64,000 nucleotides of DNA from NCBI GenBank assembly GCA_011800805.1, contig MPNW01000057.1:164429-228428 (forward strand). Direction: 5' to 3'. The notes under the pieces are model-generated. The model was not told where the DNA came from and did not search any database. It saw only the letters and a list, made by a program, of their open reading frames with translations. The position numbers and the translations under genes were made by a program. Below, one piece after another: positions 1 to 12,023 of the stretch; the first letter of the stretch is position 1, and every line of letters begins with the position of its first letter. This stretch comes from Hirudo medicinalis. Lineage: Eukaryota; Annelida; Clitellata; Hirudinida; Hirudinidae.

Positions 1-191
1 TTACTCTATCTAATATTATTATGATATTATTATTTAACCTCTTACAACTATTATTACTCTAATACTTATTATTTCATTACAATACCTAACACTAATTAAC
101 AAGTCCAAATCATCTTAGTTATGCAACCGACTTTAATCAAATAAATAAATAAAATAAGCCTTAGAAGCATCAAGCTCCGTCTTCTGCGCCC
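1..191. other. AT-rich sequence left of the first retrotransposon
   Basis: Low-complexity AT-rich sequence (ATT/TTA runs) with no supportable gene. It may include degraded 5' sequence of the adjoining retrotransposon, whose recognisable reading frame starts near 195. Confidence 0.5.
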
Positions 192-194
192 TCC

Positions 195-2147
195 TCTTAC
201 AGACCTATATCCCCGACCTCCACCCTCTGAAAACTCCTTGACAGAGTGGTCGCTGGCAGACTCAGATGGTTTCTGGAGAGCAGAAATCTTCTCAATTCTT
301 CTCAAGCTGGATTTAGGAAAGGTAGAGGATGCGCTGACCAGGTCGTCAGATTAGTGCAAGATGTTGCAGTTTCTTCCACCCAGAAGAAGATGACTTTGGG
401 AGTGTTCCTTGACCTATAAAAGGCCTTCGACATGGTCTGGAGAGAAGGAATCGTCAACCAGCTCTTCCAAATGGGCATCAAGGGCAGAATGCTTCACTGG
501 ATACACGATTTCCTCCAGGACCGCACCACTCAGGTGAAAGTCGGGACAGCCTTTTCCCGACCCCATTACTTGGAAAACGGCACACCTCAAGGCAGCGTTT
601 TGAGTCCACTTCTCTTCATTATCATGATGAACGGGATGGCAAGACCAATAAAGGGAGTCCAGCTGTCGTTATATGCAGACGACATCGCCCTTTGGACCAC
701 CGGTTCTAAACTGGGTGATATTACTTCCCGCATGCAAAAACAACTGAACGAAACAGCTAAGTTCTTATTTGCCAATGGTTTTAAATTATCCACTAGTAAG
801 TCGCAAGCAGTTCTTTTTCGCAGGAATAGAATAGACGCCAACGTCAAGCTCAGTATCGGCAACGAGCTCCTCTCGCTTTCCAATATTGCTACCTTCTTGG
901 GCATCGTATTAGACGAGAGGCTAACTTGGAGCGCCCACGCACAAACAGTAAAGCAAAGATGCTTAAAGCGTCTTAATGCCTTAAGAGCTATCTCTGGCAG
1001 CTCATGGGGAGCGAGTAGGTCGAGCCTACTGCAGGTATACCGAGCCACCATCCGATCTGTACTGGACTATGGGTGCGAAGCAGTTGATCTGGGAAACGAA
1101 CGAATCAAGAGCGTCTACGAGGAGATCCAGGCGCAGGCTCTTGCAATCTGCTGCGGCAATATGCGTGGAACCAGCACTGTATCACTACAGGTGGAGTGTG
1201 GAGATCCACCACACGATCTTCGCCGCCGACAGAAGCTCATGACGTATCATGTTCTCAGAACAATTGCAAATAATAACGAAGCAAGAAATTGTTATTTTCT
1301 TTTAGATAAGAATAAAAACAAAACACAAGCTAGGCTCCATCTGATGATGAAGAAGAAAAAGCAGCTCACGCCTAGAAACAATCGAAGCGCTCATTCCGAG
1401 AAACTTTGTTGAAGATTTTCAGAAAAGATTAAACAGGGAAAGGCTGGACGAAATAGCTCCCTTGAGGCTAAAGCTCCCAAAGTTTTTATAAATCGAACCT
1501 TTCCTTCGGTAACGGTGATCCTTTGAGGATGCTAGTAGCCAAGGAGAGGATCGAGGACCTACGAGGGAACCTCCTATGTTTCACGGATGCCTCAAAGACG
1601 GAAGACGGGAAAGCGGTGATAGGGATATACATCCCACAGAAAGATTTGAAGTTCAGTATCAGAACTTCAAGTCACAGCAGCATCAGCTCCACGGAACTAG
1701 CAGCCATCGAGAGTTGCCTATTGCAAGTGAAGGAATCCTACCAGGGGGAGATCCTTAACTTAGTCATTTTCACTGACTCCCTGAGTTCTCTGATGAACTT
1801 GGAAGAAAGTAACAATGCCTATAACGACCCCGATGTTTACAGAATTCTTTCTANAATTCCAATGTGCCTCAAGGAAGAAGGAGACTTTGATCTCTAAACT
1901 CCGTCTTGGAAAATGCGCTCTAAATCGACACCTCTTTAAGATGAGGCGTCACGCAGACGGTAAATGCCAAACCTGTCCTCAAGAAGATGAGATTGTCCAG
2001 CATTTCCTAATGGAATGTCCGGCCCAATCAAGCCTGAGAAGAGCAATAAGGGACAAAATAAATCCACTGGAGTTGAGTTCCATGCTTAGCAATACTGCTA
2101 GTGTGGAGCTAATATGGATTTATAAAAACCCCCGAAATCTGATTTGA
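195..2147 (+). mobile_element. Decayed non-LTR retrotransposon (reverse transcriptase + RNase H), 5'-truncated
   Basis: A LINE-type ORF2 fragment. The reverse-transcriptase frame runs from about 195 to 1412, with the N-terminal block (YRPISP), the QAGFRKG block near 303, the PQGSVLSPLLF block near 590 and the catalytic YADD near 674. It is interrupted by in-frame stops at 228-230 (TGA) and 417-419 (TAA). The frame shifts near 1360, and an RNase H domain follows at 1523-1897 with the TDAS, ELAAIES and TDS acidic positions. A third frame, 1815-2147, carries the C-terminal Cys-x2-Cys...His...Cys knuckle (CQTCPQEDEIVQHFLMEC). RNase H downstream of RT points to an I/R1/Tad/Jockey-like clade; the exact clade is a guess. 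One undetermined base (n) lies at 1853. The copy is non-functional. Confidence 0.93.
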
Positions 2148-2163
2148 CCATCTATCACATTAT

Positions 2164-2300
2164 GAACGTTGTTGTTGTTGTCTTTGTTGTTGCTTTTACC
2201 TTCTGTTGTCTTCGTTGTTGTCCTATTCATCACGTTATGCTGAATATTATATTAATAAACTATTATATTAATAAAATAATATATTAATAAAATACTACTA
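2164..2300 (+). repeat. GTT- and ATTAATAAAATA-type simple repeat, probable 3' tail of the LINE
   Basis: Immediately after the last retrotransposon frame come GTTGTTGTTGTTG repeats and then repeats of a TATTATATTAATAAA-like unit ending in ACTACTACTACT. Many non-LTR elements end in such short tandem repeats instead of poly(A). That this is the element's own tail is an inference from position. Confidence 0.5.
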
Positions 2301-2599
2301 CTACTTCGGTGGTGGATATCGTGCGTTTCGTCATTCGTTGAGGATGTTGGCTGGTGCATGTAGGACTTGGTTTGATACTGCTCGTCGACTCGTCGATATG
2401 GATTGGATTACCGATACAATACCGGCAGGGACACCCGTCTGATCAGCGGGTGCGGCCCGACCCCCGAGAGTGTCAGAGGATCCAAGGTCCGAAACGCTCA
2501 AAGAAGGGGTTTCCTCTCTGAGGATTCCTGTCGGAGCTCGGAAAGAGTTTCAGCTACTAGTAATAGTAAATTTTTGGGGAATTATTGCCCTTGGGCATT

Positions 2600-2665
2600 G
2601 GTAGCCGGGTGGCTCGGCTTTCGCGTTAGGAGGTCAAATCCTAGCCTCTCGTGTCGGGCAGATGG
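2600..2665 (+). mobile_element. tRNA-derived SINE-like segment, copy 1
   Basis: The segment has a box-A-like motif TAGCCGGGTGG (2602-2612) and a box-B-like motif AGGTCAAATCC (2631-2641) inside a short hairpin (TTAGG...CCTAG). The stretch CTTTCGC...GTTAGGA..TCAAATCCTAGCC..CTCG recurs in inverted orientation at 53445-53525, which suggests a dispersed tRNA-derived family. Copy 1 lacks about 20 bases between the boxes, and no acceptor stem pairs. It is therefore not called a tRNA gene. Confidence 0.4.
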
Positions 2666-3144
2666 TTCAAGCCTGCCTAGGTCAGAGTTCAATGCGCTTA
2701 TGGCATTAGAAACGCTATTAATAGTAATAAATGTACAATTATAAACTTATTTATGTTGGGAGATTGATATATGGCTATACTAAAATTATTTAGATTCTGA
2801 ATTCTGTTGTCTCTGTAAACAATGAAGATGCCTTCTAGGTATCTTGCAGAAATTCACTCGATTAGAGAATAATTACAATTAAAAATCATATATATTCCAA
2901 TATTGAAAACCAAGCTCAGAAATATAGTCGAAATAATAACAAATTTGTGATTTGAAACCCGAAAAGTTAGGTTGAAGGTTTTGGCAGAAAGATCGGCAAA
3001 GGGTAACTTCAATGTCGATTCCGACTCATCTTCATATCTTTCAAAGGTCAAATTCGCTTCGCTTGAATGTGCAGGTGTTTAGTTTGCTAAATTTACAAGA
3101 GCTGTAATTGAAATTAAATTATTAAATTTTTTAAATTATTAAAA
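2666..3144. other. Intergenic, no gene seen
   Basis: AT-rich sequence between the SINE-like segment and the hAT end. Short open frames exist but show no family resemblance or splice structure. Confidence 0.5.
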
Positions 3145-3216
3145 GCCTCGGGCGACCCCTGGAAAAACGTCAGGCGACTCTCGTAGGGGTCGCGACCCAC
3201 AACTTGAGAACCGTTG
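3145..3216 (-). mobile_element. Terminal inverted repeat end of a hAT-type DNA transposon
   Basis: Read on the minus strand, this ends in CAACGGTTCTCAAGTTGTGG followed by GTCGCGACCCC. That closely resembles the common animal hAT terminus (CAGTGGTTCTCAA...GGGTCGCGACCCC). The terminal base would be 3216, and CACTAGAC (3217-3224) would be one side of an 8-bp target duplication. The partner end was not found in the window, so this is a solo or truncated terminus. Confidence 0.6.
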
Positions 3217-3224
3217 CACTAGAC

Positions 3225-3941
3225 GAACTCCGATTACATTCTTCGATTCATGAAAAAGTGCCGCAACTCAGTCTTGATTGGTCTGGCTTCTTTCCATTCG
3301 AACACTCTTAACAACCCTGTCACCAAAATAGTTTGAAAAACGAAAAAAGCATGATCTCAAGTCACTTCTTTACGACCTTAAGTGGTTTATAATTCTATTT
3401 GAACCTGATAGCAATAACAGTCAACAAGACTGTCTAAGGCCTCCTACCTCTCCTTCACTCCCGTTGCAGACATATGGGGGGACGTAGATCCATCGACAAT
3501 AAATATTAAAGTAGATGCCAAACAAAGCAATCGAACCTGGCTATACCATAATGTTCTAAATTGATGGAATTTTTGAATTTAGTTATTTTTAAGTTTCAAA
3601 ATTTTGTGGCATTAATGTTCAAAAGTCGCTTTTCACATCAAGTTGGGGACTGGTCTGCCTGAATACAATATTAGCCTGATCTTGTTTTGATGGGACCATA
3701 TGTTTTTAACACCAGTAACAATGTTTAAGTGACAATTCCGAATTACACAAAGCGTTGAGCAAGAGCAATTTAGTCACTTAGTCATAGGACTGCGTCGGCT
3801 CTATAAAGAGTGAGTAGTGGTAACGAATGGGACGAATCTGTAACTTTGCTTTCCTTCATCTGGCGGAGGTTTTACGAGCGTCCGTTACAGTTTTTAAAAC
3901 TCCTGCTTAAGAGTTTCTTGGCGTGATATTGTTTGTTTGAA
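3225..3941. other. Upstream region of the SLC36 gene
   Basis: Contains the presumptive promoter and 5' UTR of the transporter. No TATA element or other site stands out. The sequence immediately before the ATG (TTTGAA) gives no strong Kozak match. Confidence 0.4.
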
Positions 3942-6900
3942 ATGGACCCTCTAATAAAATCTGATCAAGAAGAATCAAGTAGAGCAGGGCTGGGTGATTC
4001 ACCGAAAACAGTTTATGGCTCAATTAATGAAATTGTCCTTATTGACGAGGACATTAGAGAAGAAAAAATCAAGTGAGTTGCTTGTAAGGATAAGCCTTTT
4101 AATTGTTTATTATATGTATTCACCTAAATTTGTTTTAATGCTTTTGCTTTTAATTTTTTGCTTTGTATATAACAGCTTGTTTGTTTAAATCAATAAAACT
4201 CAAATAAAAGATAACTTCATAATTATTTGACATATTCAGTAATCTGCAGAGTTTGATGAATCTCTTGAAGGGATATATTGGAACTGGCATTTTGGCTATT
4301 CCTTCAGCATTTAAGTATGGTGGCTTATTGGTAAGAATTGTTTAGTTTGTTTTTAATTGCAAAAGCTCGATGAAGCAAACAAAATATTATTTGAAATGAT
4401 GATTGTTACTTGAAGTTACAAGTTTTATGACATTTTGATTTTACATTAAGTCACACTTGATGCGTCAACATTAAGTATTTTAAGCTTGTAGTTTTGTCAT
4501 GTTTCTGATTGAATGAATTTACACAAATGCTGATTTAATGTTCACAAGTTAAGATATTATTTAAGGTTGTGATACACTGATGTTTTGAATTGCTGATGAG
4601 TATGTTAATGAGCATTTTGATTAGTGGGCTGGCTAATTATTGATCATTATTAAAAATTATAATCAAAGCTGTTTAAAATGAGCAAACTTATTTTGCTTTC
4701 AGGTGAGCATGGCTGGAATTTTTGTTGTTGGAATAATAGCTACCCATTGTGTACACATGCTTGTATCTTGTTCAAGATATGTGGGGAAAAAGTGTGTTTT
4801 TGTTTATAAGCTCACAACTATATAATACATAAAATAAAGCGGCTGTAACTTTAGTTGACAAAATCAAATCTAATTTTTTTAAGCTAATCTCTGCTTCATT
4901 AATTAGATAAATAGGTAATGACATTGTTGACTGGTTATTTACCATTAACATAAATCTTCTTCAAATATTTGAATATTAATTTAGGATTAATAAACAAGGT
5001 ATGGATTATGGGAAGCTGGCTGAGGAAGTTTTTTGCATTGGACCACCACAATTACATCCTCATGCCAGGAAAGCAAGGTATGGGACTGCTTAGCTATTTT
5101 TAAACCTGATGCTTTAATTATGATAATTTATTTTAAGTAAGTCATTTTTATTGCAGGATATTTGTTAATGTTTTTTTGGGTTTGACTCAATTTGGTTTTT
5201 GTACTGTATACATAGTTTTTATGGCATCAAATACAAAATTGGTTAGTATTTTTATTTTCACTTGTCAGTAATAAATGAATGTTCAGTTTCATTACAATTT
5301 TGCTATTGCGTCTGTTGCGATTGCCACTGTTTGCTTTAAAAAAGCTTTGCAGGCTGTCACATAATAACAAAATGAATAGTAATTTATTCCTGTGGAATAA
5401 TCAAGTACTTGAGTTTCAAATAATGAAGGCCTTAATACAAGTATATGGAATGTGCTCGCAAGTACAGTGCAGCAATGTCATCACTAAGTTTGTATTTGTA
5501 GTTTTTATTAACTGACTTTTTTATGTACCTAAAACTGTGCAGGAGGATAGTTGAAAAAGCAATCTCCTCTAAATGGCGAGCTTACTTTAACGAAACATGT
5601 TTGAATGAAAATATTGAGCCGTTATCTGTTATATTGTAAATTTAAATTCTGGGCACAATTATTTAGAAGCTGCAGTAAAATGATTGAACTTAGTTTCAAT
5701 GATTGATTTCAATGATCAATGATTGTTTCAGCTTTGTAAAATGAATTATTATAATTTGAGGTTATGTTGGTTTTTTAGCATTAATCTTTATTGCCTGATA
5801 TTGATATAAATGGAAATCTTGGGAATAAAATATATGTTTATTTAAATAATTAAATTAGTTAATTATATAAATTTAAATAAGTAGAAATTGTCAAAATTTG
5901 ACAAGCTGGCTGATTGGCTGATTTTTAAATTGCTTTTTGATACTTAACTACATAAGATTTATTGTTGCCTTACATTGTGCATTATTGATGTTTTCATACT
6001 AAATTATAATAAATATTTTTGTAAATTCCACTTCTGAGCAAACAGAAAAAAAAATAACTATACTCAAAATTGATATAAATTAATGTAGTTTCTTATTATA
6101 GGTTATTGAAAACTATGCTGAAATTTCTTGGGCACCTCAGATTTATCAGTGCCTAATTGTACTTCTGCTCATTCCTTATTTGGCTGTCACCAATCTCAGG
6201 ATTCTTTCATTTTTCTCGGGAATTGCAAATGCGTTGATGGTGTTTGGATTGGCTGTAGTGCTTTACACGTGCTTCCTCGACCTACCACCTGTTTCTTCTC
6301 GACCTTTTGTCGGCTCATGGTCTTCATTTCCTCTATACTTTGGCATTGTTATATTTGCATTTGAAGGCATAGGAGTTGTAAGTTCTTTGCTTTATATTTA
6401 GAACATATAGTTATTGTTTTTTATTTTCAGTTCTCTATTAACCCATGTGATTATTTCAGGTGATTCCTATTGATAACAAAGTTAGAACTCCCAAAGATTT
6501 TTCAGGATGGTTTGGTGTAATAAATTTAGGGATGACTATAATTACTTGTTTAGTTGCAGGTTGGTCATACCTATCTTAAATAATAATGTTTAAATAGCTA
6601 TTAATGTGTCCTTGTAGGAATTGGTTTCTTTGGATATTTGAAGTATGGTGAGGCAGTAAAGGACAGTATAACATCAAATTTTTTAAATACAATGTGAGTT
6701 CTTTCACAAATTTGGACATACTTGAAGCCGCTGGAAATTATTCCCATAATTATAATTATTGTTGAGATTATGTTTTAGCTTCTACAACATAGTCAATCTA
6801 TGCTTCGTCCTGGCAATATTTTTCACATACGGCATACAGTTCTACGTTCCTATAGAATTTTTATGGTCTGACATCAAGCCTAAGCTTAAGACTGGCAGTT

Positions 6901-7284
6901 TTATGTACCAATATGGAGAGTATTTTCTCAGGCTATTTTTCCTAATTCTCACATGTGAGTGGTTAAGAATTTTCTTTTTAAAAATGCTTGACTAAGCTCC
7001 AAAACTAATTTTCATACAACTGTTTTGCAGTCGTGTTGGCAGCAGCAGTGCCTCATCTGGATCTTATGATTTCTCTGGTTGGGGCTTTAGCCAGTACTGC
7101 AGTAGCACTTCTCTTTCCAGCTTTACTTGATGTCCTCTGTTCATTCCATGATGGTTATGGAACTCTTAGATGGAAACTCATTAAAGATATTATCATATTT
7201 TTATTTGGGTTGCTTGGTTTCATTGCTGGCACAGGCACAACTTTATATCAAATAGTGATGGCATTTCAAAAATCTGGACCATGA
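3942..7284 (+). CDS. Proton-coupled amino-acid transporter, SLC36/PAT family (10 exons, 456 aa)
   Basis: Amino-acid/auxin permease-fold transporter, expected to carry small neutral amino acids with protons across lysosomal or plasma membranes. Exons: 3942-4072, 4240-4330, 4703-4791, 4985-5077, 5157-5241, 6102-6377, 6460-6559, 6618-6693, 6779-6954, 7031-7284. All introns are GT-AG, phases agree throughout, and the spliced CDS is 1371 nt. The hydrophilic N-terminus (about 45 residues) is followed by the family's first-helix motif MNLLKGYIGTGILAIPSAFK. Further hydrophobic helices follow, with the conserved loop FEGIGVVIPIDNKVRTPKDF near residue 260 and a final helix near the C-terminus. Length and motif order match PAT1-4 and their invertebrate homologues; the substrate is not inferable. 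The start is the first ATG of exon 1. Confidence 0.93.
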
Positions 7285-7318
7285 TTATCCAATCAATTCA
7301 TGTTCTTACTCTAATTAA

Positions 7319-7373
7319 AATAAAACATAAAAATGCTTTGAGGAATCAGTTCAGCAATCTTTTTAAAATAAAG
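7319..7373 (+). terminator. Polyadenylation signals of the SLC36 gene
   Basis: AATAAA occurs at 7319-7324 and again at 7368-7373, 35 and 84 bases past the stop codon. Use is inferred from position. Confidence 0.55.
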
Positions 7374-8678
7374 TTAAATAGATATGTTTGGAAATTTTGA
7401 GACCTGGTTTATTGTGGAAGTGTCTAGTCTAACCCCATTAAGGACTTTGTATGATGGAGGCTTGAATTTTGACAATTGTGTAGCATTGGTGTGGGAATTG
7501 CATCTCATCCAGCAAGATAATAAATGCACCCACACTTGCATTGTATCCCATTTGTTTTATTGAAATAAACAAAGCTAGAAAATATTCACTGCATAACATG
7601 CAATTATTTCCTGCTGTCCAAAATACCAGACTCATAATAAAAGTGTAATGGCAATCAAATCTTGGAGCTTAATTCCCTTTTACATCGACTTGAGTCTTAA
7701 ATTCAAGGGCTGTTCAGTAGGTTGGATCGGCAAGTAAAACTTTGTATTTAAAATTCCAGACAACCAAAAATAGATGATCCGTATTAAAGTGAATAATTAG
7801 CCGAAATTAGATTTTTTTATATATCGTTAACTGCTAGCAACTTTGATTTAAAAGTAAGACCGAATGACCATGTTTTGCAAATCTGCACGTGGGGAGATCA
7901 GCTAAAATCAATTATATGGAACATAATTAAATTTTTTAAAGCATTGGGGATATTGCTGAATGTCTTGTGATTAATTAGAAGCATTTGTTTTTATATTTGG
8001 TCCGGTAAAGCGGTTTAAGCCTTGTAGGACTGGGCACTCCTCTGACGATTCCCTATCGGTACGCTCCGTGGTAGTTTTAGCACATAAATAATCTTGAGGA
8101 GCGAGAAAACGTTTTGGGATTTAAAAAAAAAATATCGAATTCGATTTTAGTTGTAGTATATTTATTAAGTTTTATTAATTGATGACCTTTTTTAATTTTA
8201 AAATACAAACTTTTAAATTTGAATTTTCGTCAAAAAAGGTGAACGCTTCCTGGCGGCACAGGCTGGGTTGCGATCACGACACAATACGACTGTTGCTATT
8301 ACGGCGGCGAGCAGGAATTATTATTTATTACTTTTGTTTTATTTGTGTATTTATTTATGAACTAGAAAGACTTGCTTTTAATAATTTGGTGGGTGTAGTA
8401 TTTTTTGATGAGAGTTCATTTTGTTATGAACATTAATTACGACAGATTCTGCGGTTTTACCATAATATTCGACCAAGATTCCCCCTTCTGCGAAAATGAA
8501 GCTACAAGGTCACTTTTATTTCACCACACTGCCGATGCAGTTGGTGCTTCGGCATTTTGGAAATTTGTTTATAAAGAGTAGCAATAGGATCTTTAAAAAC
8601 CTGGGCCAATAAACCCTTGACACGAGATAAAATATGAAATAAATATATTATCTTGATCAGTATATCAAGGAATATCAA
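7374..8678. other. Intergenic region between convergent genes
   Basis: AT-rich spacer between the SLC36 3' end and the minus-strand DELE1-like gene. A minus-strand AATAAA (8679-8684) could serve the latter. A few GC-richer patches (near 8020-8070 and 8240-8310) show no coding structure or recognisable repeat. Confidence 0.5.
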
Positions 8679-8850
8679 TTTATTTGTGTCTGGTTGAAAC
8701 GATGGTGGACCGACCCACCCTACTGTGCAGCCCAGATTACTCGAGGTGGCATAATGTCGAGTATGTGCACCAAAGCTGCCATGTTCAAACCCAACTAGAA
8801 ACATAAAAATGTTAGCTCTGGATTCCAGTTGTAATAATGCAAATTTAATG

Positions 8851-10817
8851 TCAGTTAAAGCAAGAAATTGAATTTAGTGATGGTATAGGGGCACTGTGAG
8901 TTACCCATCCATAACCAAAGTCCTGTGGAAATCTTTGGCTGCTTACTCCATCTTTTGGGCTTGATTTGTTGATGCTATGTCCACTTAGGTCCATGTTGTA
9001 GCCATGAAAAAATTTGCTCTAAAAATATATAACAGTAACTGAACACAAAGAACACAACTTTATTATTGTTCAGACTAAAACACCCACCTTTCTTGGTATC
9101 TTTGTTGAAAGGGATTCGTTACAGAGTTTATTAATGCTTAAAAGCTTTTGTAACTCCTGCTCTGCCTAAAATACAAATGTTTAATCAGATAAGGGTCGAT
9201 TTATGTTGTGACTTTATTTTGAGGAAACTCACTCGTACAAAACCAAAATTTGCAGATTCTTTGAGATACTTCCCATAGAGTTCAAGGGAGGCCTGCGATC
9301 CTTGCTTCCATTCGTGTCGATGAATCCTCGCGAGCCTGTAGTATGACCTGGGATGGTTCATTTTAGTTGCTTTGTTGTATAACTCTTTGGCCTGCAAATA
9401 AACAGTTTCTATGCCAACAATTTATAATAAATTTCTAAATATTTATAAGTCATGCTTCGTTTAATTTTTGGTCAATAAAGGTTTTGTTCTTCAAAAAATG
9501 TCAAAGGGATCGACCAACTTTGTTGACGTTTCTAGTAACTCCAAGGCCATTCTCAAAACATATTCCCAGGTTGTACAAAGATTTACCATGGAATGGATGT
9601 TTCTCAATAATCTCATTCCAAATTTTTATGGCCACTTCAAAATCACCTTTTTTGGCTAATTCAGCAGCCATGTTACATTTTTCTTCAACCAATAACTCTT
9701 CCGTTGCCTCATTCAAAAAATCTACCAAGTTCTGCAACTGCCAACTCAAAAGTGTGGATTTACTGTTTATTTCAGAGCATTTTGGATTTTGTGGAACATG
9801 CTTCAGTGCTAGCAAGCTTGAAAGGGGTTCTATAATATTAGATGTTCTCAAGAACAGAGATTCAGAATGGTGAAATGAATACGAGCTCAGAGAACCTTCA
9901 CGGACCTTTGTTTGAGACACTTCCTAAAATAACATTATAGATTGCAAAGAAAACCATGAGTAAAAATTATAACTTAGACAATAAAATCTTCATTACTTGC
10001 CTCTTTGATATTGGTGTCAGCAATGGGCAACTCAGATTCCACAGAACTTATGGACTCCTTTGAGAAAGAAATTGAAGACCTGGAAACTTCTTTAGTTGTG
10101 GGCAAAATAGAGAATTTCAAGTGATTTTGCCAATATAATTTATATAAGAAATGCAAGTCAAATGACTTTGGACTAAAGAGGATGTCAAATGCTCCACTTT
10201 CTGAAATCAGATTTGAAACTCTAGTAAGGGGGTTTAGGATGACACATTTGCCAAAAGATGAGCATTCTTCTGGTTTCTGTCTTTTGAGTTTTTTCAGCTT
10301 CCCATATTCAATACTACGTTTAATTCCTGTTACAATAGCTGCACTCTAAAAGTTGAAATGAGGATTGAGCATATTTATTACATGGCAAAATGATGACCTT
10401 ACAATGCCAAGGAATTCCCAAAAGTGTATCTGAAAATACTCGAAACGTATCCCATTAACGTTTTGAGTACAGCTGTGACTACCATGATTTGTTTTTATCC
10501 ATTCACCGATTTCTGATCCACTTGCTGTAATCTCTATGCTAAAAAAAATAGTTTTCATTATTATTGTAAATACTTTACAAGCAGACAATCAATTTCATTG
10601 TACCGATTTTCATTCAGCTGCTGCTCTTCGCATTTTACAGATCTATCAACCCGATCGTCTAAAACACTCCAACTCCTAAGCCAAGTACCTATAACATGAC
10701 AATGAGTCAAGAGTAAACAAACACATACAACCGATGGTCAAGACTTCAAGAATAGGAAAATAACTGAAATGTTTCTAATAACATACGCCTTTGGGTTCTG
10801 TAAAGGTTTCGCAGCAT
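8851..10817 (-). CDS. DELE1-like mitochondrial Sel1/TPR-repeat protein (8 exons, 468 aa)
   Basis: Exons on the minus strand: 10817-10787, 10688-10604, 10538-10403, 10345-10001, 9923-9519, 9391-9233, 9165-9088, 9018-8851. All phases fit. The N-terminus MLRNLYRTQRRTWLRSW is arginine-rich and acid-free, like a mitochondrial presequence. Residues about 275-375 form Sel1/TPR-type helical repeats (FHGKSLYNLGICFENGLGV, then HPRSYYRLARIHRHEWKQG). The repeat style and mitochondrial start resemble DELE1, which relays mitochondrial stress to the HRI kinase. Orthology is an inference, and another mitochondrial Sel1 protein is possible. The intron between exons 4 and 5 must use a GC donor (10000-9999, AG|GCAAGT) to keep the frame; the nearby GT donor gives a stop. 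The last exon is read through a possible GTAACT donor to a stop at 8851, so the final 12 residues are uncertain. Confidence 0.72.
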
Positions 10818-11402
10818 CAGAACAGATCCTCTACTCCCCAACGAAGACGCACTTTGTTGATAAATCTAGCTGATCACGATATAATGCTTGATCAATGTTT
10901 TGATTTCATTGTTTTATTTTTTTTTAACTTTATTAATTATAAATTTATTTTTTATAATAATGTATAAGAAAGCTTTAAAAATATTTATTTTTAAATTTGT
11001 AAACTATTAAACTTTTTCTCAGAAAAAAAGTTTGAACTTGAATCTCATAACACCAGTGGCGGATTTGGGCGGATTGACCAGGGCCATGCCCCCCCCCCCG
11101 TGATTTTTAAAATATAAAATAAAAATCTATTTTAATTTAAAAAAATTTATTTTACTTCAATAATTTACGACTTTGGACGAAAATATTAGTAGCTGTGGTA
11201 AAGCTACTAGACTTGAAAATTTTTGATTTTTCAATAAGTAGAAAAACCAGTAAAAGAAAAACTAAATATAATCCAAGTCGTCGATGTTGTGCCGCGCCCT
11301 TGGCAGATTTATGGTCTCACCTCCATCGGTGAAGGTCAACCTTTCTGAAGGGGGCTCAAAACTTCTATTTAGAATTTTACGACTCCAAGTTTTATCCCAC
11401 TT
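10818..11402. other. AT-rich spacer with poly-C tract
   Basis: Upstream region of the DELE1-like gene and downstream region of the microprotein gene. It holds poly-A/T runs (10915-11035) and a CAGTGGCGGATTTGG sequence at 11053 followed by a run of eleven C (11089-11099). The CAGTGGCGGAT start resembles DNA-transposon termini I have seen in other animals; the family is not identified. Confidence 0.35.
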
Positions 11403-11852
11403 TTAAACGAACCCCACATTTCTCCATTGCAATCCCACTCCAACTATCACCAAAGCCAATCCACCGACCAAAGTAATGACAGCCCACTTTCCCTGGCCCA
11501 AGAGGTCAAATTTGCATTGCATCATCCCTGCAATCATTTACTCAGAAATTCAACGGTGACATCATTTTAATGGCAACATGAAAATAAATAAAATTTAACA
11601 ACACATAATAGTCCACCTTTCAGAAGAAAACAATAAATGCTAATAAAATCCATTCGTTTAGCATTTTGACAAATCAAGAATGTAAATGCATACATATTTA
11701 CAGATATGGAATGTATTGCTTATTTGATGTCCATAGTGCAATCAAGCCAAACACAAATCAAGGGATGCCTCATGCAAACAGGAGCCAAAAATTGATTAAT
11801 ATCAAAAACTTATCTTACCAATAAGGAGCAGAGCAAAGGTCATGAATAACAT
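11403..11852 (-). CDS. Two-exon 52-aa hydrophobic membrane microprotein (unknown family)
   Basis: Exon 1 is 11852-11819 (ATG, 11 codons plus one base, donor TTG|GTAAGA). Exon 2 is 11527-11403 (acceptor ATTGCAG|GG, stop TAA at 11405-11403). The phases join exactly. The 52-residue product starts MLFMTFALLLIG, has a short polar stretch (CKFDLLGQGKW), then a strongly hydrophobic helix (AVITLVGGLALVIVGVG) and the tail LQWRNVGFV. A TAA lies in frame immediately before the ATG, so this is a complete small protein and not the tail of a larger one. It could be a small ER, Golgi or mitochondrial membrane subunit; I do not recognise the family. It sits 170 bases downstream of the GalNAc-transferase stop on the same strand, so an alternative explanation is conserved-looking 3' UTR sequence of that gene. 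Confidence 0.55.
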
Positions 11853-12023
11853 TTAGAAAAAAGAAGTATCTAAGGAGCACTTGGAACAAAATGCATGCAG
11901 CAGCACAAACTCACAGCATAAGGTTCACCATGTGACTAAACCCAGAGCACGTTAATGCATCCCGTATTCGATAATTACTTATCGAGCATTCGTGTACGAA
12001 ATCAAAATAAACCAATTATCTTT

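Noticed and set aside
2403..2744. 113-codon open frame after the LINE tail
   Set aside because: It overlaps the tRNA-like SINE segment and shows no protein family features.
8179..8436. 85-codon plus-strand open frame between SLC36 and the DELE1-like gene
   Set aside because: AT-rich, with no motif and no splice or polyadenylation context.
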